The notes beneath the pieces are model-generated. The model was not told the origin of the DNA and made no database searches. It worked only from the letters and a program-made list of their open reading frames with translations. Shown piece after piece: positions 7,620 to 14,261 of a stretch of 25,903 bases of DNA. Both the position numbers and the translations under genes were made by a program. Source of the stretch: Bacillota bacterium (lineage in GTDB: Bacteria > Bacillota > Bacilli > Bacillales > Bacillaceae_J); NCBI GenBank assembly GCA_023457235.1, contig JAEWMK010000328.1, positions 1-25,903 of the forward strand, written 5' to 3'. Position 1 is the first letter of the stretch. Each line of letters begins with the position of its first letter.

Positions 7620-8289
7620 TGAATTGATACCCCAATCCTCTTAATGTTTTTATTTCACCTTCTGTTTCCGGCCAATTAGATACCATCTTTCTTATCCTTT
7701 TTATCGCTAAATCGACAGCCCGATCGCTGCCATCAAAATCAATCCCCCAGACATACTCTATTAGCTGCTCTCTTGTGAAGGTTTGATTCGGGTGCTTTGG
7801 CAAAAAGAGGAATAGCGATAAATCTCGAGGTGGGAAAGTTAATTCAATCCCATTTAGAAAGACGGCATGGGCTTGAAAGTCTATCTTTAAACTACCATAA
7901 TAAACGATTTGATCATTTTCGATGATTTGGGTAGAGCGGCGCAATACTGCAGTCACCCTTGCAACGACTTCTTCGCCTATAAATGGCTTAGATAGATAAT
8001 CATCGGCACCTTGATTAAAGCCGTTCAACTTATTATCAATATCCCCAAGTGCTGTCAGCATAATAATAGGGATTGAACTCCTTCCCCGAATATATTGTAA
8101 GACACTCCAGCCATTAAGGTCTGGAAGCATTACATCCAATAAAACCAACATCGGTTTCTCTTCTTCAAATTTATCTATTGCTTCCCTTCCACTAAAAGCC
8201 TGCAAAACTTTATAACCATTTTTCTCAAGATAGGCTTTTAAAACAATAGAAATAGCAAGTTCATCTTCAACAACTAAAATCGTTTTCAT
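7603..8289 (-). CDS. OmpR/PhoB-family response regulator
   Basis: The 228-residue DNA-binding regulator has a receiver domain (about 1-120) with acidic residues E8-D9-E10, phosphoacceptor D52 in LLDVMLPD and conserved Lys101 in SKPF. A C-terminal winged helix (about 130-226) ends with the family pattern RGLGYQF. The ATG follows GAGGGAGTCCA. It is the first gene of the regulator-kinase pair. Two 11-bp direct repeats of the kind bound by OmpR-family dimers lie about 45-65 bases upstream, which suggests autoregulation. Confidence 0.92.
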   Translation of the reverse strand: MKTILVVEDELAISIVLKAYLEKNGYKVLQAFSGREAIDKFEEEKPMLVLLDVMLPDLNGWSVLQYIRGRSSIPIIMLTALGDIDNKLNGFNQGADDYLSKPFIGEEVVARVTAVLRRSTQIIENDQIVYYGSLKIDFQAHAVFLNGIELTFPPRDLSLFLFLPKHPNQTFTREQLIEYVWGIDFDGSDRAVDLAIKRIRKMVSNWPETEGEIKTLRGLGYQFSVKEK

Positions 8290-8333
8290 TGGACTCCCTC
8301 ATTTACTATTAAGCTACGTCCATAATAACATTT

Positions 8334-8355
8334 TAGTATGTCAAGTAAATGTCAA
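8334..8355 (-). promoter_or_regulatory. Tandem 11-bp direct repeats upstream of the response regulator
   Basis: On the minus strand TTGACATTTAC (8345-8355) is followed directly by TTGACATACTA (8334-8344), sharing TTGACAT with an exact 11-bp period. PhoB/OmpR-family regulators bind such head-to-tail repeats. The TTGACA cores could also act as -35 boxes, but no TATAAT-like box with ideal spacing stands out. Confidence 0.45.
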
Positions 8356-8390
8356 AAAAAAAGCAACCTAACCGGCCGCCCCTTTAATAG

Positions 8391-8876
8391 CTAAATTATT
8401 TTGTTTTCTATCCGAATTTGATCATATTGATCCAAGCATACTTCTGTATCAAATAGGATTCGCTTCGAAAATGCATGATAAATATCAAGACCATTGTCTA
8501 ATTGACTGCACAATTTATAAACTTCATCCAAATAGACGTTTACCCCAGCTAAAAACCACTCAGGGTTTAGACCGATGCGAAAATGAGTTTTCCCTATTCT
8601 TTGGAGAAACATTATATATAGATTATCAATATTTCTTGAAAACAAATTATTAAAATAGATGATTTGTGATTTCGTTAAACGGTCAAACGTTGAAAATTCA
8701 AGAACAATATTGGATAAAGAATCATTTTTTAAAATTCTTGAATAAAAATCAACAACAACCTCGTTAGCATATTTTTCAAAAAAAGCTTTTTGGTCATGTA
8801 GAAGCTCTAAATGTTCATCTTTTAATCCAATGTAATTAATAATATCATTCCATTTTGAATCCACTTGTATAGACAT
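8391..8876 (-). CDS. Single-domain protoglobin / globin-coupled-sensor-type haem protein
   Basis: The 161-residue protein is a protoglobin-type sensor globin without any attached output domain. The family hallmark is RIGKTHFRIGLNPEWFL, in which His98 is the expected proximal haem ligand (compare the same region in the B. subtilis aerotaxis receptor HemAT). The N-terminal helices (LLHDQKAFFEKYANEVVVDFY) fit the pre-globin and A/B helices. It has no signal peptide or membrane segment, so it should be cytoplasmic and bind O2, NO or CO. The normal HemAT fusion to a methyl-accepting signalling domain is absent; the gene ends at a TAA in a non-coding stretch, with no remnant downstream. It has its own promoter at 8913-8941. 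Confidence 0.82.
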   Translation of the reverse strand: MSIQVDSKWNDIINYIGLKDEHLELLHDQKAFFEKYANEVVVDFYSRILKNDSLSNIVLEFSTFDRLTKSQIIYFNNLFSRNIDNLYIMFLQRIGKTHFRIGLNPEWFLAGVNVYLDEVYKLCSQLDNGLDIYHAFSKRILFDTEVCLDQYDQIRIENKII

Positions 8877-8912
8877 TTAAAGACACATCCTCAAAAAAAC
8901 TGAACTACTTTC

Positions 8913-8941
8913 ATTATAGCTAAGGATTCTGGGGATTTAAA
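8913..8941 (-). promoter_or_regulatory. Sigma-A-type promoter for the protoglobin gene
   Basis: On the minus strand TTTAAA (8936-8941) and a perfect TATAAT (8913-8918) are separated by 17 bases, about 37 bases before the start codon. Confidence 0.6.
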
Positions 8942-8982
8942 CCAATATTTAAGAATATTATACATTTTACTATTTTTATATA

Positions 8983-9004
8983 TTTTACTATATTTATAGT
9001 AAAA
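8983..9004. repeat. Perfect 22-bp AT palindrome with neighbouring half-copies
   Basis: TTTTACTATA (8983-8992), TT, TATAGTAAAA (8995-9004) is a perfect inverted repeat directly after the lipoprotein gene. A further TTTTACTAT copy lies at 8965-8973. It could be a weak AT-rich terminator for the lipoprotein gene or an operator upstream of the protoglobin gene. Confidence 0.45.
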
Positions 9005-9007
9005 ACC

Positions 9008-9451
9008 TTATTTTGAATTAAATAATTCCTCAATATTGGCTACTACTTTTTCATCAGGTTTGAAATAAATATCATCTACGAAACTTGGATAAAATTCATA
9101 AACCATTTTTTTGCCTTCATATAATTTTACCCAATATGTCCAGCCCGTTCTTTTTTCTTGGTTGATATCTGGTGTAAAATAGGCGTCTTCCATACTTTTA
9201 ATAAAATTTGAAACTTGGTCAGGGTCTTCAAACGTCTTCTCTTCTCCTGTTTCACCACTTTTAATTGTGATTTTGTCCACGCCTGCAAAATCCTGTTCCG
9301 CCAAATCCATTAAAGTGTATGGTTTAAGTTCAATTTCCCTTGGTACCTCTTCTGATGAGCAGGCACTCATTACAAAGAATACGAGAAATAAAGGCACTAA
9401 AAACATTCCTTTGATAAAATTAATGATGCTAAAGCTATATCTTCTCTCCAT
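9008..9451 (-). CDS. Small secreted lipoprotein of unknown function
   Basis: The 147-residue product has an N-terminal basic region, a hydrophobic core (about residues 12-29) and a lipobox VMSAC, so the mature protein should be a membrane-anchored lipoprotein of about 115 residues on the outer face. The mature part is acidic and probably an alpha/beta mini-domain with the sequence WTYWVKLYEGKKMVYEFYPS; I do not recognise the family beyond a resemblance to small Bacillus lipoproteins with similar Tyr/Trp strands. The ATG follows an AGAGGATGTGAAGGA region. It stands alone between the flavoprotein terminator and the protoglobin promoter. Confidence 0.7.
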   Translation of the reverse strand: MERRYSFSIINFIKGMFLVPLFLVFFVMSACSSEEVPREIELKPYTLMDLAEQDFAGVDKITIKSGETGEEKTFEDPDQVSNFIKSMEDAYFTPDINQEKRTGWTYWVKLYEGKKMVYEFYPSFVDDIYFKPDEKVVANIEELFNSK

Positions 9452-9542
9452 TCCTTCACATCCTCTACTGCTACTATTTATTTATTAAAAGTTTCGATAT
9501 ACACTTATAAATTTACTACTGATTTCTTATTAATGCAAAATG

Positions 9543-9581
9543 AAAAAAGTAAAAAGGTTGTCTTAAGAATAAAGACAACCT
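9543..9581 (-). terminator. Terminator of the nitronate monooxygenase gene
   Basis: AGGTTGTCTT (9555-9564) pairs with AAGACAACCT (9572-9581) around a 7-nt loop; on the minus strand the stem is followed by a T-rich tract with one AC interruption (9554-9543). Confidence 0.8.
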
Positions 9582-9590
9582 ACGAAAATC

Positions 9591-10574
9591 TTAGCTCAGT
9601 GCAAAATTATTTTGATCCATTGTATTAGCCTGTTTGCATTCTTCCATTATTTTATCAATAATTTGCTTTACAGGTAAGATTTCATTTATTTCACCAACCC
9701 TAGCACCAGCAAATACTAGGCCCGTTTCAACATCACCAGCTACTGACCGTTTTAATGAATCTAATGTACAAAATCGATAAGAACAATTTTTCAAACAATC
9801 ATAGCAATGGTCGATCTTAACCTTACCTCCATCACGAATCTTGTCAATAAACTTGTTTTTAATCGTTCTACCTTGTAACCCTACAGTTGTTTTAACTAAC
9901 TCCAAATCATCTATCGTAGCCTCAACATACTTTTGTTTAAATTCAAAAGGGGCATCACATTCTACACTTGCAACAAACCGAGTTCCCATTTGTACTCCGG
10001 CAGCGCCCATTTTCAGCGCTTTGGCAACATCAGCACCTGTCATTATACCGCCAGCTGCAAGTACTGGAATTTTAACCGCTTCTATAACTTCTGGTAAAAT
10101 ATCAAACAAAGGTCGATCTGTACCAAGATGTCCACCTGCTTCATGGCCTTCTACTACAACAGCTGCTGCCCCCAATCTTTCTGAAAGCCTTGCCACTTTT
10201 GCCGATGAAACAATGGAAATAACCGGAATATTATACTCTCTTCCCCATGCATACATATCTCTTGATATACCTGCACCCGAAATAATAAAATCTACTTTTT
10301 CTTCCATGGCTGCTTTCATTTTTTCCGCAAAATCATTCATAGCAAACAAGACATTAACTCCAATATAGCCTTTCCCATTTGTAAGCTTTCGGGCTTTTCG
10401 GATATGATATCTCATTTCCTCTAACGTAATGCCTGTACCGGAAATAATACCGACCCCACCTGCATTGGCTACAGCTGAAGCTAATCCACTAAGAGAAATG
10501 CCTATTCCCATTCCTCCTTGAAAAATAGGAACACTAGGTTTGATATGTGCAATTTGTAAATTTGGAATTCCCAA
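9591..10574 (-). CDS. Nitronate monooxygenase / FabK-like FMN oxidoreductase
   Basis: This soluble TIM-barrel flavoprotein of about 327 residues belongs to the 2-nitropropane dioxygenase/enoyl reductase FabK family, which oxidises alkyl nitronates or reduces enoyl-ACP with FMN. It shows PIFQGGMG at the N-terminus, the flavin-proximal EGHEAGGHLG loop, VLAAGGIMTGADV and GAAGVQMGTRF as phosphate-binding strands. Near the C-terminus a Cys cluster, HCYDCLKNCSYRFC (C-x2-C-x3-C-x4-C), may bind a metal or Fe-S cluster, as in related clostridial and Bacillus members. I place the start at TTG 10572-10574 with GGGG eight bases upstream, because the preceding 21 codons (to 10637) are hydrophobic, unlike the family, and lack a suitably spaced ribosome binding site. 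Substrate is not decidable from sequence. Confidence 0.8.
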   Translation of the reverse strand: MGIPNLQIAHIKPSVPIFQGGMGIGISLSGLASAVANAGGVGIISGTGITLEEMRYHIRKARKLTNGKGYIGVNVLFAMNDFAEKMKAAMEEKVDFIISGAGISRDMYAWGREYNIPVISIVSSAKVARLSERLGAAAVVVEGHEAGGHLGTDRPLFDILPEVIEAVKIPVLAAGGIMTGADVAKALKMGAAGVQMGTRFVASVECDAPFEFKQKYVEATIDDLELVKTTVGLQGRTIKNKFIDKIRDGGKVKIDHCYDCLKNCSYRFCTLDSLKRSVAGDVETGLVFAGARVGEINEILPVKQIIDKIMEECKQANTMDQNNFALS

Positions 10575-10669
10575 AAAAATACCCCATTTCAAAAAAAATA
10601 ATATCAATACTATCAGGGTACCAGAGCATTCCTCCATTTAATATACACAAATGTCATGTTTTCAAAAAT

Positions 10670-10696
10670 AAAAAGGTGTCGTTCTGACACCTTTTT
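10670..10696. terminator. Perfect bidirectional terminator hairpin
   Basis: AAAAAGGTGTC (10670-10680) pairs perfectly with GACACCTTTTT (10686-10696) around GTTCT. It ends transcription from the 79-residue protein gene after the repeat element and insulates the flavoprotein gene. Confidence 0.85.
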
Positions 10697-10701
10697 ACGA
10701 G

Positions 10702-10826
10702 ATCAAATGCGCCTTGGCGTATTTGCGCCCAGATTTTTTCGAGCTTGCTCGAAAAACTACCTTTGAAAATCTGAGGCATCCGCCGGAGGCTTAACTTTAT
10801 TCAGTAGGAATCTACTGAATAAAGTT
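10702..10826 (+). repeat. Dispersed structured repeat, copy B (short form)
   Basis: This is the second copy of the element at 5177-5368, in the same orientation. The first 70 bases differ at a single position. The terminal hairpin is compact: AACTTTATTCAGTAG (10793-10807), loop GAAT, CTACTGAATAAAGTT (10812-10826), with no 68-nt insert. The right end overlaps the stop codon (10825-10827) of the minus-strand 79-residue gene. It lies between that gene and its terminator, so it is probably transcribed as a 3' untranslated structure. Confidence 0.85.
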
Positions 10827-11064
10827 ATATTTGAAATTCCGGATCACCTGAGGATTGTTGCTGCTGTTGTTGCGTTTGCAGCTGTGATTGAACCTGGCTG
10901 ATTAATGTTTGTGCTTGAGCTATTTCGTTGGATGCCTGCTTTAATGCCTCATTGCATAAAACTGTATTAGCCGCAGATTGTTCAATCGCTTGGGTAATGG
11001 AATCCTTTGCAAGAGATGATACCGCCTCTGCCTGTTTTAACTTATTAACATCCACTTGTGCCAT
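10825..11064 (-). CDS. Small Gln/Ala-rich helical protein, unknown
   Basis: I do not recognise this 79-residue protein. It begins MAQVDVNKLKQAEAVSSLAKDS and is rich in Ala, Gln and Ser; the pattern of hydrophobic residues suggests one long amphipathic or coiled-coil helix (about 5-60), followed by QTQQQQQQSSGDPEF, a low-complexity tail. It has one Cys and no signal peptide or membrane segment. The start is fixed by a perfect AGGAGG (11074-11079) nine bases upstream; an extension to 11100 would run through the hairpin upstream of that site. The stop codon lies in the terminal hairpin of repeat copy B, so the last residues may come from the element. It follows yitT by about 70 bases on the same strand. 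Confidence 0.65.
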   Translation of the reverse strand: MAQVDVNKLKQAEAVSSLAKDSITQAIEQSAANTVLCNEALKQASNEIAQAQTLISQVQSQLQTQQQQQQSSGDPEFQI

Positions 11065-11073
11065 GTGATTTTT

Positions 11074-11104
11074 CCTCCTATATGTGTATTTAGTACACAT
11101 ATAG
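11074..11104 (-). promoter_or_regulatory. Hairpin abutting the ribosome binding site of the 79-residue gene
   Basis: CTATATGTGTA (11078-11088) and TACACATATAG (11094-11104) form a perfect 11-bp inverted repeat with a 5-nt loop. In the minus-strand RNA the 3' arm ends in the first two bases of AGGAGG, so folding would occlude part of the ribosome binding site. It may alternatively be a dyad operator. Confidence 0.5.
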
Positions 11105-11136
11105 AATGCTCCATAAAAAATGTTTTATCCTTATTT

Positions 11137-12093
11137 TTAGTGAATAGATTTCTTTTTAAATCGGCCGCCGCGGACTTCGGCAATATCTGATACTGCTAAA
11201 AATGCAGTAGGATCAACTTCTTCAACAATTAGCTTTAATTTTGCTTCCTCAAGACGTGAGATGACACAAAAAATAACTTTTTTATCATCACCTGTATAGG
11301 CACCTTCACCTTTAAGATACGTGACTCCACGGCCTAATCGTGCCATTAAAGCCTCACCAATATCTTGATCTTTATCACTTATAATCCAAACAGATTTAGA
11401 CTGGTCCAGACCTTCGATTACGATATCAATTGTTTTAAATGCAATAAAATAGGCTAAAATGGAGTACATGGCGCGATCCCACCCAAAAACAAAGCCACCA
11501 CAGCTAAAGATAAATAAGTTAAAAAACATAACTACTTCCCCAACAGAAAATGGAAGCTTTTTATTAATGATGATCGCAAGTATTTCAGTACCATCAAGAG
11601 AGCCACCGTAGCGAATAACAAGACCCACCCCGGCACCGAGAACTATTCCACCAAAAACCGTTGCAAGCAAAATGTCTTCGGTAAATGCTGGTACTGGGTG
11701 AAAAAAAGCCGTTGAAATAGACATAATAGCAATACCATATAAAGTGGAAATAGCGAAGGTTTTCCCTATTTGCTTATAACCGATAAAGAAGAAGGGTACG
11801 TTTAAGAGGAATAGAAACAACCCTAGTTTGGCGCCTAGCAAATGCGATAAAATAATCGAAATACCAGTAATGCCCCCATCCATAATTTGATTTGGAACGA
11901 GGAAAATTTCGAGTCCAACACCCATTAAAATTGCTCCAAAGGTTAAGAAGAAAGCCCGTTTTACCACTTTGCTTTTTGTTAATTTCTGATGCTGCAACAT
12001 GCGACTCTTTATTTCTTCAGTTAAAGATACTTCAGGCGATAACGATACCTCATGTGTATGATTGTATTGATCCTTTAATAAATCCTTTTCCAT
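11137..12093 (-). CDS. yitT: YitT family membrane protein (DUF161/DUF2179)
   Basis: The 318-residue product has a cytoplasmic N-terminal tail (about 1-45), five or six membrane helices (about 46-225) and a C-terminal soluble DUF2179 domain (about 230-315) including GRGVTYLKGEGAYTGDDKKV. This is the standard YitT layout; family members are widespread in Bacillaceae and their transport role, if any, is not established. The motif GGSLDGTEILAII in the membrane part is strongly conserved in the family. The N-terminal tail is longer than in many relatives. I start at ATG 12091-12093 after AGGGGTGG; TTG 12096 directly precedes it. It lies between the GGDEF gene's terminator and the 79-residue gene, with which it may be cotranscribed. 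Confidence 0.85.
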   Translation of the reverse strand: MEKDLLKDQYNHTHEVSLSPEVSLTEEIKSRMLQHQKLTKSKVVKRAFFLTFGAILMGVGLEIFLVPNQIMDGGITGISIILSHLLGAKLGLFLFLLNVPFFFIGYKQIGKTFAISTLYGIAIMSISTAFFHPVPAFTEDILLATVFGGIVLGAGVGLVIRYGGSLDGTEILAIIINKKLPFSVGEVVMFFNLFIFSCGGFVFGWDRAMYSILAYFIAFKTIDIVIEGLDQSKSVWIISDKDQDIGEALMARLGRGVTYLKGEGAYTGDDKKVIFCVISRLEEAKLKLIVEEVDPTAFLAVSDIAEVRGGRFKKKSIH

Positions 12094-12153
12094 CAATCCA
12101 CCCCTTTTTAATAATTATATCATGAATTTTTAGTCATCTAAAAATTAAAGATA

Positions 12154-12194
12154 GGCGGGATTTCGCCTTTTTCGAATGAATGTGATTTCCCGCC
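12154..12194 (-). terminator. Probable terminator of the GGDEF gene
   Basis: GGCGGGA (12154-12160) pairs with TCCCGCC (12188-12194). On the minus strand the stem is followed by a T-rich sequence (TATCTTTAATTTTT). The loop is long (27 nt) and includes a smaller GGCG/CGCC alternative. Confidence 0.5.
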
Positions 12195-12203
12195 CACTTC
12201 TAA

Positions 12204-12776
12204 TTAAATTTTATCATCATGCATAAAAACATTATTCCAAATGACTTGGTTTCTTCCACTCTTCTTAGCGCTATGCATAGCTTGTTCAACTGCTTTGAGA
12301 AAATGGAATGGATCTTCCCAAACAAACGGAATTTTCGTTCCAACCCCAAAGCTTGTCGTAACAAAGCTTGATGTAGTTGAGCCTTCATGAGGAATTTGCA
12401 ATGTTTCAACGCCTTGACGAATCATTTCAGCAACCTGCAAAGCACCATTCATATTGGTTTCAGGCAGTAAGATGATAAACTTTCCACCTTCATATCGCGC
12501 AAGAAAATCTTCAGGTCTGTTTAGCATTGCTTTAACTTTTTGTGCCATTTTTATTAGGAGTTTATCCCCTTCCTCAAAACCATAAAGTTTGTTGAAAAGT
12601 GCTAGATGATCTAAATCAAATATAATTAAAGAAATTGGTTCTTGTTTTCGGACTGCATTTTTCCATTTGCGATCAAAAACATCTTTGAAATACCTAAAAT
12701 TCGGAAGCATCGTTAAAGAGTCAATGTAGACGAGTTGTTCAGTTTTTTTATTCAATTCATTTTCGATTTGATTCAC
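12204..12776 (-). CDS. Degenerate GGDEF-domain protein keeping an I-site, possible c-di-GMP receptor
   Basis: The 190-residue protein is almost only a GGDEF domain. The fold elements are clear: IDSLTMLPNFRYF at the start, FDLDHLALFNKLYG with the first metal-binding Asp54, substrate Asn62 and Asp71. However, the signature loop reads RYEGGKF instead of RYGGDEF (residues 94-100), so the catalytic acidic residues are lost and cyclase activity is unlikely. Five residues before it, R87-P-E-D90 is a perfect RxxD inhibitory site, the motif that binds c-di-GMP in PleD-type enzymes. I infer an inactive domain used as a c-di-GMP (or GTP) receptor. No PAS, HAMP or membrane segment is present. It starts at GTG 12774-12776 after GAGGGGTGAG. 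Confidence 0.8.
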   Translation of the reverse strand: MNQIENELNKKTEQLVYIDSLTMLPNFRYFKDVFDRKWKNAVRKQEPISLIIFDLDHLALFNKLYGFEEGDKLLIKMAQKVKAMLNRPEDFLARYEGGKFIILLPETNMNGALQVAEMIRQGVETLQIPHEGSTTSSFVTTSFGVGTKIPFVWEDPFHFLKAVEQAMHSAKKSGRNQVIWNNVFMHDDKI

Positions 12777-12926
12777 TTTGATCTCACCCCTCTATTAAAC
12801 TATTATCTAGACTACTACCTACTATATATTATATTACATATTTTTCTATTTAAGTTTAAAAAATATATGAACTTGTAACCTTTCTTAATTTTTGACGACA
12901 AACTATATATGAAGGAGGAGATAGGA

Positions 12927-13874
12927 ATGAAAATGAAAAAATTAAACACACTCACAATCGCAGCACTAGTTTCTGGACCTTTTCTATTTCAAGCACCAGT
13001 GTCTGCCCAAAGTATTGCACCTGTGAATTCACCAGTAATGCCAATTACGGAAAATATTCAACAACAGGATGTATCAAACTTCATGAAGGTATCTGGGGTA
13101 ATTTCTAAGGTAATCAAAGATGATGCCAACTTACCTAAATTAATTGTTGAAGATAAGGAAAAAACAACGGAAAACCATTTAAATATTACAGACGAAGCTC
13201 TTATATTTAATAGCGGTACTGCGGAACAACTAAAAAAGGATTCTCTAAAGGAAGGTCTTCTTATTGATGCTTATTATGATAAGCATAAGCCGATGCTCAT
13301 GATTTATCCCCCAAGAATCACGCCAGAAATCGTCATTGTAAACAATGTAGACAAACCAGGAAATGTGAAGGTCGGATTATTTGATGAGAATTTAGTTAGC
13401 TTAGACAACGAACTTAAGCTAAACATCGATGATAAAACCATAATCTTGAATGAAAAAGGCGAAACGATTAGGGCAGATGAATTAAACGGAAAAGACTTAA
13501 TTGTTTTTTACACCGTTTCTACAAGAAGTATCCCTGCACAAACAATACCAACTAAAATTATTGCATTGGATATTGCCAAAAAGCATATGTTGGAAGAAGC
13601 TCAATTCGCAATTGGCGATGATTATTATATGGAAAAAGGGGCAAAGATGATTCCAATTCGAAAAGTAGCGGAACATTTCGGCTACAAAGTTGAATGGCAA
13701 AACGAATCAACAGCGATAGAAATTCGCCAGCAGAATCGTTCATTTTTAATATCAATTGGAAAAGAACAATACGGTTATAATAAGAGCCTTCGCTATTTTA
13801 AGGTAGCTCCAGAAATTAAGGATGGCAAAGCGTATGTACCTGAGGAAATTCTTGATATTTTAGGTATGAACTAA
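12927..13874 (+). CDS. Secreted protein with copper-amine-oxidase-N-like stalk domain
   Basis: The 315-residue product starts MKMKKLNTLTIAAL, a clear signal peptide with a likely cleavage after PVSAQ (about residue 28). The central part (about 50-210) consists of beta-rich segments, including a VSGVISKVIKDD strand and the IVEDKEK region. The C-terminus (about 235-315) contains MEKGAKMIPIRKVAEHFGY and AYVPEEILDILG, the pattern of the copper amine oxidase N-terminal domain, a small stalk module common in secreted Firmicute proteins that has no oxidase activity. There is no catalytic oxidase domain. I start at ATG 12927 because GGAGGAG lies about eight bases upstream; ATG 12909 precedes that site. 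Its function in the envelope is unknown. Confidence 0.75.
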   Translation: MKMKKLNTLTIAALVSGPFLFQAPVSAQSIAPVNSPVMPITENIQQQDVSNFMKVSGVISKVIKDDANLPKLIVEDKEKTTENHLNITDEALIFNSGTAEQLKKDSLKEGLLIDAYYDKHKPMLMIYPPRITPEIVIVNNVDKPGNVKVGLFDENLVSLDNELKLNIDDKTIILNEKGETIRADELNGKDLIVFYTVSTRSIPAQTIPTKIIALDIAKKHMLEEAQFAIGDDYYMEKGAKMIPIRKVAEHFGYKVEWQNESTAIEIRQQNRSFLISIGKEQYGYNKSLRYFKVAPEIKDGKAYVPEEILDILGMN

Positions 13875-13884
13875 AGAACAAAAG

Positions 13885-13920
13885 AGAGTAACTATCTGCA
13901 AAGATAATTACTCTTTTTTT
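13885..13920. terminator. Bidirectional terminator between the secreted protein gene and mrpG
   Basis: AGAGTAACTATCT (13885-13897) pairs with AGATAATTACTCT (13902-13914), with one mismatch, followed by seven T bases on the plus strand. The mrpG stop codon (13908-13910) lies in the stem, so the hairpin also closes the mrp operon. Confidence 0.8.
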
Positions 13921-14261
13921 AACACTTCCTTTAAATCGTCCTGAACAGATTGTTCCGCAAGTTCGACATTGGCACGATAGGCAGAACGCAGAATGACATG
14001 TGCGGCTACAGGTGCCGTAAGAAAGACAAAAAAGATTCCTAAAAATAAGCGAATGCTGAAATAACCTTCCTCCCAAAGAAAATAAAGAAATGTCCCGACA
14101 AGTGTAAAAAGTACGCCAAGAGTTGCACTTTTTGAGGCTGCATGAGAACGAGTATAAACATCAGGCAGGCGAATCAACCCAACAGCACTTAAAAAACTAA
14201 AAACCGTTCCAATTAAAATTAACAATACGGGCAGAAATTCACTCGGAATGCTTCCGTTCAA
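13908..14261 (-). CDS. mrpG: Na+/H+ antiporter subunit MrpG
   Basis: MrpG is one of seven membrane subunits of the Mrp (Mnh/Sha) complex that exchanges cytoplasmic Na+ for external protons. The product of about 117 residues has three hydrophobic helices and the family signature GLIRLPDVYTRSHAASKSATLG, of which the core is LPDVYTRSHAASK. I place the start at TTG 14259-14261 after AAGGGGTG; earlier in-frame codons would overlap mrpF more and exceed the normal length. It overlaps the end of mrpF by about 23 bases. It is the last gene of the operon, and its stop codon is in the terminator stem. Confidence 0.92.
   Translation of the reverse strand: MNGSIPSEFLPVLLILIGTVFSFLSAVGLIRLPDVYTRSHAASKSATLGVLFTLVGTFLYFLWEEGYFSIRLFLGIFFVFLTAPVAAHVILRSAYRANVELAEQSVQDDLKEVLKKE

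Noticed and set aside
8391..8876. HemAT-type aerotaxis transducer
   Set aside because: Only the globin domain is present; the gene stops at 161 residues and no methyl-accepting signalling domain follows in any frame.
10575..10637. N-terminal extension of the nitronate monooxygenase starting at ATG 10637
   Set aside because: The GGAGG lies inside the extension just after that ATG, and the added residues are hydrophobic and unlike the family; TTG 10572-10574 fits better.
12927..13874. Copper amine oxidase enzyme
   Set aside because: Only the small N-domain-like stalk is recognisable; no catalytic topaquinone domain is present.
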